A DNA stretch of 64,000 nucleotides from Euryodendron excelsum (taxonomy: Eukaryota > Streptophyta > Magnoliopsida > Ericales > Pentaphylacaceae), in NCBI GenBank assembly GCA_033060915.1, contig CM065389.1, forward strand, positions 13,235,001-13,299,000, in the 5' to 3' direction. The notes beneath the pieces were generated by a model. It was not told the origin of the DNA, did no database searches, and worked only from the letters and a program-made list of their open reading frames with translations. The translations under genes were made by a program, and so were the position numbers. Below, one piece after another: positions 22,040-31,772 of this stretch (position 1 is the first letter of the stretch; every line of letters starts with the position of its first letter).

Positions 22040-22640
22040 CCCACTTCAGTGAAAAATGACCAAATTGTCCTTTGGACCTTTTCCGAGACTTTCCGGTCAA
22101 GATGACCATTTTACCCCTAGGCATCCGAATGCCCCGGGAACCACACCGGCTCTGGGTATCAAACCGGTAACCCTCTGAGATTGCTTTTTGTAATATTCTC
22201 AACCTTCCATTATCTTTCCGGATCATTCTGAGTCAGTTCCAGCCAACCCGGTACAAAATGACCGTTTTGCCCCTGGTGGGCCGGTCACCTATTTCGACCA
22301 CACCGGCTCTAGGTATCAAACCAGTAACTTCCTGAGACTACTTTTTAATAGTGTTCTCAACTTCCTTTTACCTTTCCGGATCATTCCGAGTCAGTTTCGG
22401 CAAACTCGGTACAAAATGACCGTTTTGCCCCTAGTGGGCCGGTCTCCTTTTCCGACCACGCCGGCTCTGGAAATCAAACCAGCAACCTTTGGGAACATTC
22501 TAAACAATATTTTCAAATCCCAAGTCTTCTTCCGGGACAGTCCGAGTCTATCCCGGCAGTTTCCCAGTTTAGTTGACTGTTTTGCCCCTAAAGGCTCGGT
22601 CAACCTTTCCGACCCATCCTATCCTTATTTCTCAAGTCAA
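22040..22640. repeat. 157-bp degenerate tandem module in LTR C
   Basis: The core TGACC-TTTTGCCCCT starts at 22103, 22259, 22417 and 22574 (spacings 156, 158 and 157). Each core is followed by a GGCCGGTC-like piece and 'accacgccggctctgg..tcaaacc..gtaac'. Equivalent cores are present in the solo LTR (about 56704, 56860, 57017) and in the partial LTR (about 61646, 61802, 61960, 62117). Confidence 0.85.
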
Positions 22641-22841
22641 ATACCTCCAGGACACTATTTTAAGTGTTCCTGCTCCTTTTCGGCCTTCCGGGTCATTCCC
22701 GGCTTCTTCAAATCCTTCCCGAACTTTCCGGAGTCACTCTTAGTGAAGCTAAGCTGAAAATTGCATGGTAGTCACTAGTACAGGCGCTCAAATCTAGTCA
22801 AAGATACGTTGCTTGCCGACCTTAAACGTTTCCTAAATGGC

Positions 22842-22886
22842 TGGCGCCAAGCCAAAAAATGGCCTAGCGCCACTCCTAGTGGCGCC
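22842..22886. repeat. GGCGCC palindromes upstream of the LTR C TATA box
   Basis: TGGCGCCA at 22842-22849, then GCGCCACT-CCT-AGTGGCGC at about 22867-22885. The solo LTR has the perfect palindrome GGCGCCACTAGTGGCGCC at 57284-57301 plus three more GGCGCC sites. The partial LTR has decayed versions (about 62372-62423). Confidence 0.8.
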
Positions 22887-22940
22887 AGTGTAAACTTTGG
22901 CCTAGTGCCACTGCAATAGGTGCCAGTGTTGTCCAACCTC

Positions 22941-22948
22941 TATAAATA
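22941..22948 (+). promoter_or_regulatory. TATA box of LTR C
   Basis: TATAAATA in the context cctc-TATAAATACAGAGCCTC. The same context is present at 57409-57416 and 62436-62443, so this is the best-conserved part of the LTR. It places U3 at about 1.9 kb and R-U5 at about 3.2 kb. Confidence 0.75.
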
Positions 22949-23264
22949 CAGAGCCTCATTCAACGTGAAAGGAATCCGCAAACTCAACCTAAAAACCCTA
23001 TATTTCGATATACAGAGCTCGAGCACCTCCTAAACCCTAGCATCCCTAGGTTTTCCAAACCCTAGCCACCCTACACAAACCCTAGCCTCATATGCACTTA
23101 TACACTCCCCCATACACTCATACACTAGCCTTCAACCATCCTTTGAAGACTTGAAGAGCTGCCATCTAAAGCTTGAAGACAACCTTTGAAGGTTGAAGAA
23201 GAAGATCAAGACGAAGACCGAAGATTGAAGACAAGCAAGACGCGCAAAATAAAGAAGACATACG

Positions 23265-23270
23265 GTAGGC
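23265..23270 (+). promoter_or_regulatory. Splice-donor-like GTAGGC in LTR C
   Basis: The context aagacatacg-GTAGGC in this copy corresponds to caag-GTAGGC at 57712 and 62775 in the two others. It lies about 300 bp downstream of the TATA box in all three. It could pair with the strong acceptor at 27688-27689, but splicing is inferred. Confidence 0.4.
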
Positions 23271-23353
23271 ACCCTATTTAATTTTTCGTACTTCCCCCCT
23301 CTCTTCTCTCTCCTAACCCACTTGGGTTTTCTCTATTTTAATCCCCTATCCTT

Positions 23354-23391
23354 CCCCCCCCCCCCCCCCCTTTCCCCCCCCCCCCCCCCCC
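23354..23391 (+). repeat. C17-TTT-C18 homopolymer pair
   Basis: Seventeen C, three T, eighteen C. The other two LTR C copies have only short C runs at the same place (about 57804-57811 and 62867-62873), so the tract expanded in this copy or reflects an assembly error. Confidence 0.9.
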
Positions 23392-23539
23392 TTTCTTTGC
23401 ATGCTTGAAACAAGGGGATTCCCGGTCCATGTGTAGGATTAGGCTATTGGAGAGTCACTGTGTCGGGGGCTTTCTTCTAGTCTAACCAGAGACCACGTGG
23501 GTCCGGCCCCCTTGATTATTTGGTGAAGCCTTAGCCTTG

Positions 23540-25720
23540 TATGTTCACGACCCCAAAACTGCATTGTGCATATCATAATCTTGCATCTTCCAAAATTTGT
23601 TTTCAAACTTATTTTCAAAACCGTTTTCAAACTTGTTTTCAAAATTGCATCAAAATCTCTTTTTCAAAACATGTTTTCAAAATCACAATCCTAGGGTGAT
23701 TCTAGCTTTTCCATGGCTAGGATTGCTTTAGGAAAGTGTTACATTAAAAGTGACATTTTATGGTCTATATTTTCAAATCTCGTTGTTTTGAAAACCGCTT
23801 TCCTAAAGTGGTTCTAGCCTTCCTATGGTTAGAATTGCCTTAGGAAAGTGAGATGTTTTTACACCTTCTAAAAATTCTCTTTCCAAGTCCTTCCTCCTAA
23901 AAATCTCTTTTTCAACATACTTTCCTAAAACTCTCCTCTCCAAAATTGTTTTCAAAAACTCCCTTCCAAAATCTATTTTTCAAAACTCCCTTTTTTAACT
24001 CATTTCCAAAATCCTCTCCCCAAAATCCAATTTCTAAAAACGTTCCCCAAAAATCTTTCCAAAAACTCTCTTCGACAATATTCAACCAAAAACCTTCCTA
24101 GAAAAAAACTCTCTCCAAAAATCTTTCCAAAAACTCTCTTGCCAAAATCTTCCTTCCAAAAACTCTCTTGCCAAAATCTTCCTTCCAAAAACTCCTTCCT
24201 AGGATTCCCTTCTAGAAAACCTTCGTTTCCAAAAACGCACTTTCCAAAAACTCTTTCCTTAGAGCCCAAGTCAAGCCCTAGAACTCACAATTAGGAAACC
24301 CTAATTTTCTTCCCAAAAACATGGTTTTCAAACTTTGCCCTAAACCTAGGTTTCCAAAACCTCTCGTTTTCTGCATCAAAACTATACATGTTTCCAAAAC
24401 CTATTTTCTACGTTAAAACTATAATTTTTCAAAACTAGGGTTTCTAGAATCCCCCTTTCCAAATCCTTGTCAAATCAAATCTTCCCTTTAAGAAACCAAA
24501 TCCAATCTCCCCGTTTAGGAAACTAGATCCTATCGTCCGTTTTTGGAAACAAAATCAAACCTTCTCTTTTCAAAACAAAATCCAATCCTTTCCTAATCTA
24601 ACTTTTTCTTAATTCAAATCCTTCATAAACTTTCACTTTCCTAAATCTTAAGTTTCCAAAACTTGAACATAAAAATCTTTCCTAAGTTTTAAAAACTCAA
24701 CTTTCAAATCTTTCCTAATTCAACCCTTTCATAATTCTACCTCCTTTCCAAATCATAACTTTCCAAATTCAAGTTTTCAAATCTTTCCTAAACTTAACCT
24801 TTCCTAATCCCAAGATTTTCTAATAAACTCTAAAACTTTCACTTTCTAAATTTCAAATCTTTCCAAATTCTAAACTTTCCAAAACTTCAAAATCTTTTCA
24901 AATCTAAAACTTTTCTAAACTCAAAACTTTCTTAATTTAAGACTTTTTTAAGTTGAAACTTTCTAAATTCAAACATTTCCTAAATTCAAAACTTTCCAAT
25001 TTTCAAAACTTTCCAATTTCCAAACTTTCTTAAATTCCAAACTTTCCTAATTTCAAAACTTTCCAAAAATGAAACTTTCCTAATTCGGAACTTTTCTAAA
25101 TCGGACATTTACTAATTCGAACCTTTCCTAAATCCAATCTTTCTTAAACTCTTGAGTCTTTCCTAAGTCTTATCTTTCTTAAGTCTAGGTTTCTTAAACC
25201 TTCTCTTTCCAAAACAAGTCCAAATCTATCTTTTCAAATCAAAGTCTAATTTTCTCAATTTCAATTTCCAATCTCCTCTTCTAATCTCAAATCAAATCCA
25301 ATTTTCAATTCCATCTCTTTCTTCCAATCCACTCTCTCTATTCAAATCAATCTATTTTCAATCAGACTCTTGTCCGAACTACGACTGACCTGATTCCTCT
25401 AAAGGGATACGTAGGCAACCTTCCTAGGTGCGGTCACAACACTTTTCAAACTTTCAATTCCACCCTCATGGGTGCGGTCTCCACGTTTTTCAAATCCCAA
25501 ATTCCAATCTATTTTCAAAATTTCAATTTTCAAATTTCTACTTTCAATTTTCAAACTTTCCAATTTCAATTCCATCTCTTCAAATCTATTTTCAAATCAA
25601 ATCAATTTCAAATCAATCTTTTTCCAAATTTATTTTTCAATTCTCTTTCCTTGCACTTGCATATCATGCATCATGTTAGTTTCTTTTCAAACATTATTTT
25701 TCAAAGTGGGTAGGATTGAA
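23540..25720. repeat. G-poor CTTTTCAAAA-type low-complexity stretch of LTR C
   Basis: More than 2 kb made of variations on 'ctttccaaaa', 'tttcaaatc' and 'cctaaactt', with very few G on the + strand. The same stretch is found at 57990-59930 and from 63060 to the window end. Open frames here are rich in Phe/Ser/Asn/Gln and are compositional. Confidence 0.85.
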
Positions 25721-26204
25721 CATTAGTTAGTTAAAGACTCTCATAGGTGAATCTAGGGTAGATTGACATGTAGGTACCGAAAGGGCGGGGTAGGGTGATA
25801 GCTTAGTGCGTCTTCCCTACACGTAACCAACCTCCGAACCTAGATCACTGATTTCAAAGACCAAAAAGGAGTTATTTTTCTAAAAAGGGCTAAATGTTTT
25901 CCAAAGGTTGCCAAACAACCTTTTTTCTTAAAAACCCTCTCTTGAGGTGGTATTTTCAAAAAATGTTTTTTCAAAAACCCTAAGTGTAGTCTTCGAATTA
26001 TTCTTAGTTTTTAGGTGACCTAACTCACCTTAATTAAGTTAGGTGGCGACTCCGAATCTTTTTCAAAAGCCCTTATTTCAAATCGACTTTCAATTCAAAC
26101 CTAGTCGCACTCATTCTTTTAGGAGAGTGAGTTCTAACGAGAGAATACAGCATTTTTTCCACTTGTGTGAGTATTCCTCGAGTGCAAAAAATCTGGGCGT
26201 GACA

Positions 26205-27778
26205 GCTGGCGACAGCTGGCGACTTCACTGGGGACACTTAGAGGGTTAGGCCGTAGTCGTGTCTTTTTACCCTTCACCCATGTAAAGTCTTCAATTAACT
26301 TGGTTCAATCCTATTCACTTTAAATTTTCAAAACTAAATTTTCAAAATTGTTTTCAAAAAACATGCATTCATTCATATTATCTTGTATTATGTTTGTTGT
26401 CCACGTACTAACACTTGTATCTTTGTTTTGTAGGTACACATTTTGTTTAAATTTTATTAACTGTTTTACATGAATGTGATGTACAGGATGAATGGGAGTT
26501 GTTGGGCCCTTTCCTCCACTTTTAAAAATCACACACACACTACATGTGCACTTGCATTCTGCATACTTGCATACCTTGATATGTCCTTTCTAGTTAGAAA
26601 GAGGGAACGGTATATTGGTTGTGGACAAGATGTTGTGTCAGTTTCTTCGCCTACGGTCTCTTGATGGTTCCCCCGGTCGGATCACCAACCGATCATGGCA
26701 CCACCTCGGGGAGTGAGCCTAGGTTTGAAGATTTGGGGACCGAGCCTTTTTAGGACGCATTAGTCAACCCTCAACCTCATACTCATATAGACACCATGCA
26801 TAGCCGAACCTCTGCCGGATTTAAGACACGAGCACTATTTTCAAAATCACGGAGGAAAGGGCGACTGCTCTTACTTTCATTTATACCTGTTTATTCCTAC
26901 TATTATACTGACTGTATTTATACTGTTATAATGCCTGTCTAATTGTTCATGCATGCATGTTTACTTCAATTGTACCTTCTCTCCTTATACTTTTTGCATA
27001 TTCATATTCATGCATTCAATATTCCATGTCAAGACAAGAGTTCCAATAACTCAAGTCACTGCATTCTCATGCATATGATCAACCCATTGAGAGTGACACC
27101 AACGTCACTCTCCCTTGCATTAAACCTACCCAAACCCTAAGGGTTCCCGCGTAACCCTAAGGACTCATGGCATGCACACCAATCCATTTCATAAGAAGGG
27201 GCCCCAATCCTTCTATGCTCACGGAGATAGATTTGCCAAGAAGACAAGGGGCAATCAATCAACAAGGTCTCTCAACGACCTCCTCAACATCAAATCCAAG
27301 GAAGGTGAATCCGAAGACTCAAGAGTAGTTTAGGTTTTTCCTTTTGTAAAAGTAGATAGGTGGAAGTCCAAAGGAAAATGTTCCCCCTCCCCCTATTAAA
27401 ACGTATTTAAATTCTTTTGTATCTCAAATCCAAAATTCAATGTATTTTTTTTTTATTATTCTTATGAATGAATGCATGGATGATTGAAGGTTCCTACCTG
27501 ACAGTAAAGTATCTGTATACAAGGGCAAACCCCCTATCTCCAAAAGTGAGCCAATACATCATTACTAGTTTCCCTCTTAAAAAGGGGCACCCTAGGACAT
27601 GCATTGCATAAAGTTCTCTAAAAACCAAAAACTAACTTGTGGCTTGTGTTTTTGTCTTTTTCTTTCTTCCTTTTTATTTTTATTTACAGAAGTCGCCTTG
27701 CACTGAGTCAACACTGCTCCTAAGAAAGTGCAACATCCACTTAGGGATCCTATTATCACTCGGCACAAAGCATCATTG
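26205..27778 (+). mobile_element. Primer binding site and 5' leader of the Tat-type element
   Basis: TGGCGACAGC-TGGCGACTTCACTGGGGAC at about 26207-26235 is the primer site with a 10-bp duplication (agctggcgac) at its start. The leader holds no convincing gene. It ends with a long pyrimidine run and 'atttacag' (acceptor AG at 27688-27689), 90 bp before the gag ATG. Confidence 0.75.
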
Positions 27779-29782
27779 ATGGCTGCTAACCCTGAAGAAT
27801 CCTCTCAAGTCTCTCAAGAGGAAGTTAATGAAATGAGAGCTAAGATGGATGAGATGCTCAAACTCATTCAAACTTTGGCCATGAAGGATGCTACTGCGGT
27901 CCCGTCATCATCAATGACTTCATCTAAAGACCTTGAACCCGCTAATCCAAGGATCACGCTTCAGTCCGACAGTGCTAAGGAAGACGCCAAAGGGGTCAAC
28001 ACTGAAGGAGAAAAAACCATATTGCTTTCACTTGCTATAAAGAAGGCCTCTTTAGACCCTCTTAGTCTAAAAATCCAAGGATTAGAAGATTCGTTGCGAA
28101 GTCTCTATGGCCATGATACTTATAGGTTCACTTCCTATAATGAGCTCTGTTTCTTCCCTGACCACCCGAGGCCTGCTAAGTTTAAAATGCCTGACTTCCA
28201 GAAGTACGACGGTACCGGTAACCCCATTGCTCATCTACGTCTATATGCTGGAGCACTTAGTGGACATGGCAACGACCCGAAGCTCCTTATGCAGTTATTC
28301 CAACACAGCCTCACCGGGTTGGCTCTGCAATGGTTCGCTTGTTTGGATTTAAGGAAGATCACAACCTGGATGGAGCTAGTCAATGCGTTTAAAGCCCAAT
28401 ACCGTCATAACATCGACCTCACTTCTGATCAATGGTCCTTGATGACGATGAGCAAGGGTGAGAAGGAGAGCTTTAAAGCATATGCCCTAAGATGGAGGGA
28501 GGCCGCCACACAAGTGAACCCCCCGCTGGAAGAGAAGGAGTATGTACAACTGTTCGTACATACTTTCCAAGGTATATTCTATGAGAAGCTCTGCACAAGC
28601 GTGGGAAAAAGCTTCTCCGAACTCATCATGCAGGGGGAAATGATAGAAAACGGCCTCAAGATAGGAAGAATCACAGATCCCTATGCCAAGACTGGAGAAA
28701 ATACCACCAACATAGCCAAGAAGGTGGCTACTACGAAGGGCACGATCAGGAAGGAAAATGAAGTGTCTGCTATTCTGCCTAGCCAACCACCTCAATACTG
28801 ACCTTCGCTCCAATCACCCTAGGTCTTGCCCTTACCCACCTTGACCGTGCCTGCTCCAACCCCAAACTATGGTCCCGCTGGGGCACGACCCAACTTCAAT
28901 AGACCTGCTCGACGTACCCGTACCTTCGACGCCTTAGCCTGCACCCAAACTGAGGCGTACCATAGCCTTTTGAAAAACAACATCTTGAAGCCTGTACCTG
29001 CTCGCCCGTTGCCAAGCCCTCCGCCCCCGACCTTTAATGCCGCTCTTACATGTGAATATCATTCAGGTAGCCAGGGGCATGACATCAAAAGCTGCTTTGC
29101 TCTCAAGCACAAGATCCAAGACCTAATCGACAATAAGACTATTGATCTGCAGCCAGTAAAACCTGCTCCCACTCCCACTCCCAATGTGACTGCTAACCCT
29201 CTACCAGATCACACTGTCAATATGATACTAGTAGAGATGGAAGGCGAGGGAGAAATCGACGAGTTCGAGGCCGAAGGTTATGAGAGCGATTGGGAGGCTG
29301 ATGAAGAAAATGATTGGAAGGAAGATCTCCCATTATGCCCAATTTATCTCTATGACCCTGATGAGGTGCCTGATGCTTCTGATTGGCCCATTGAGGAGCC
29401 AATGTTGCCAAAGGAAGAACACATCGAAAGCATAATTGCCGATGGGTGGGGTGATGAATTTCTACACCCGAAGTATGCCGCAGCTGAAAGTCACTTGCTG
29501 GAAAACCCTTGGCCCGTAACTGAATACAACTATGAAGACATGGGTTGGGGACTAGAAGAGTCAAGAGAAAAAGCAAAGCCATTCGAATTGGAAGGGGGTG
29601 AGCTGGTCACCCTGTTTACAGAAGAACCTGCTACAAAGAACAAGAAGGAGGCTGACAACCGCATCAACAGTGTCAACGTCTGTGGAGCTCTAGGGGAAGC
29701 CTTTGCCTATCTCACCTTGGCAGAGGATCCGGGTTGCGAATGGAGCATCGAAGACGCGGGGATTGTCCCAAGGCCGTACTAA
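27779..29782 (+). pseudogene. Tat/Ogre-type gag, two in-frame stops
   Basis: The start MAANPEESSQ (27779) is preferred; an upstream in-frame ATG (27728) exists. The core domain matches Tat/Ogre gag: FKMPDFQKYDGTGNPIAHLR, LLMQLFQHSLTGLALQWFAC, WMELVNAFKAQYRHNIDLTS, ESFKAYALRWREAATQVNPP. A stop (TGA, 28799-28801) and a TAG (28823-28825) interrupt it. The same frame then continues with a Pro-rich linker, ILKPVPARPLPSPPPPTF, the degenerate zinc-binding motif CEYHSGSQGHDIKSC and LKHKIQDLIDN, and an acidic tail to 29782. Gag packages the element RNA into virus-like particles. No protease, reverse transcriptase or integrase follows, so the element is non-autonomous. The two stops are 24 bp apart in the linker between the core and the zinc motif. 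Confidence 0.9.
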
Positions 29783-31772
29783 AAATGGGTTCCTTGCACA
29801 AGCGTACAAGAGAGGGGTGGTTTCACCCACTTTCTTTCTATCCCTTTTACTTCTTGTTTTTAAATTAATGCTTACATTTTCTTATTGCTGAAGAACCTTA
29901 TGCTTTTCGTAAATCTAATAATAATAATCAAATGACTGTCTTTTATTCCATAGTTGTTGTCTTGTCTTTCTTGAGAAGTAGTGACTACTTTTTACGCAAG
30001 GGGCATGGTTTATCTTATGGAATGTTCTAACTTGAAGGGATGATAGCATGAGTTAACCACTCGCCAAGTGATCAGTCGTCCACAGAGAGAGAGAGAGAAT
30101 AAGGATGAGTGAGGATACTACCCAAAGGCAGCACTTGCAAGACTCTGAGGCTAAGCGATGTGTGGCCAGTTTATCAAAATGAAAAGAAGCCATCTTTCAT
30201 TCCCCCACATATAAAGAATAAATAACTAAATGAATGAACAAATGTGCTCATATTCCTTTTGCTTAACCCCTAGTGCCTCGCGGAAAGTGAAGATTTCTTT
30301 TGTCAACCCTGATCCAAGGTTGTCCTCCCCACACTAGAGCAAGCAATAGTTGAGAACTCTAGGAGTGGTGTCCACTTCTATCATGCTAGGGTAGGGTTGA
30401 AAACTCTATAGATCAAGCAATCTAATTCAAAGTGAAGAGAGGCCCTCATTTCATTTCCCATACAGTCAAAAGCAACCCCTTACCAAACCCGTTGAGCCAC
30501 TTATCCTTTCTTAACAAAACCCCAACCTAGGGATCACCGCCCACACTGGGTATATTGAACTACCAAGGAAAAGGTTTAAGGGGAAAGGGTTAAAGAATTG
30601 TTTCGCTTCATAAAAGAAAAGAAAAGAAAGAGAAAGAAAAAGCAAAAGAAAGGAGTTGCCAAGGGTCAAGAGGCAAAAAAAAAAAAAAAACCATGATTCT
30701 AAGGAAAGGCCTAAAGGAGCCATGATTGAGTCATATTCAAAAGCATGATAAGAAGATCAAATAAGAAGAAAGTCATGTCTCTCTCAAAAAAGTATATAGA
30801 AAGGGTGAAAGAAAAGGGTCATTTTCACCCTGAGAAGTATATGGTCAAAAGCAAGAAGGAAGTTTAAAGGTGATCCTAGGATTCAAGGAAGCCCAGTAGG
30901 AACAATCGGTTTGAGCCTTTACCCTTTTCTTGCAAAACCCCGAAACCATGGCCTACATTACAACCCTATTAAAGTCCCCTCTGATTGAAAATAGATTGCT
31001 TGATCTAAATGAGCTAGATACGTTGTCAAAGCTAAAAAAAAAGGATGCTAATCCTACTGAAAAGTAGTTAAGAATGGTATGGATTTAAACCCTATTGAAA
31101 ACAACATCAAATTTGAGCCTGCATATCCCGTTGTTTCTAAAACCCCCATAACCTAGACTACATTACGGTCCTAAACAAAGTCTTCTCGGATTGAAATGAC
31201 TAGCCACTTATCGTTCTGCCAAAGGTCAGGTAAGTTGTTGCTAAAACTCCAAGAGTCGAGAGTCTCAGTCCAATAACCCTGTACACTAACCCTAAGATAG
31301 AAAGTTGGAGGTGATCAAGAGGTTGAGAAAGGTGCGAAGTGCTATCATCCAATCAATGTAAGGTTGAGCCAGAAGAGAGGCTAAATACCCGAGGAGGAGG
31401 GAGTTACCATTTCCAGGACTACAAGGCTAACAACACCCTGTGTCATTCTATTAACATATTTCTAACATGTGCATATGTTAAAAAATAAAAAAATAAAAAT
31501 CAGCATAGCCTTTGCACACATAAGATATAACTCCTTGTAGAAATAGAAATCACCAACATCAACTCATGTAATAAATATCTAACATCATCATACATCACAT
31601 GCATCTGATCATATGCCTAGTTGGAAAGATCATAAATGTATCTGTCTATCCATGCATCTAAGTACCATAAATATTCATTTTGTACAACATATCAAAAATA
31701 AAACTGTCTAACATAAATACAACTCAGGGACCAGGGGCAAAAGAAGATTAGGATCTCTACAAGGGGCATCTA
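29783..31772. other. Non-coding part of the Tat-type element
   Basis: About 2 kb with no coding similarity that I can recognise. It holds an AG microsatellite (30085-30099), an A/G-rich run (30605-30655) and poly-A (30676-30692). In autonomous relatives pol would lie here, but no reverse transcriptase or integrase motif is seen on either strand. Confidence 0.55.

Larger units (their letters stand above)
21080..26204 (+). mobile_element. 5' LTR of a Tat-type element (LTR C), 5125 bp
   Basis: Starts TGTAAGCACCCCATTTTTGA and ends GGGCGTGACA. The same start occurs at 55842 and 60634, and the same end at 60443, which fixes both termini. It is followed within 2 bp by TGGCGAC..TGGGGAC, the primer site used by Tat/Ogre elements (tRNA-Arg type). 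The order of parts is: 81-bp hairpin array (21285-21893), 157-bp module array (about 22040-22640), palindromes (22842-22886), TATA box (22941), splice-donor-like site (23265), C tracts (23354-23391), a CTTTTCAAAA-rich 2.2 kb stretch (23540-25720), and the 3' end. It interrupts the gag of the older - strand Athila-like element. Confidence 0.9.

Noticed and set aside
24000..24269. - strand frame with GKRVFGK/FLE repeats
   Set aside because: Compositional product of the CTTTTCAAAA stretch in LTR C.
27728..27778. Gag start at the upstream in-frame ATG 27728
   Set aside because: The extra residues do not resemble gag; ATG 27779 (MAANPEE) gives a more usual start. The choice is not certain.
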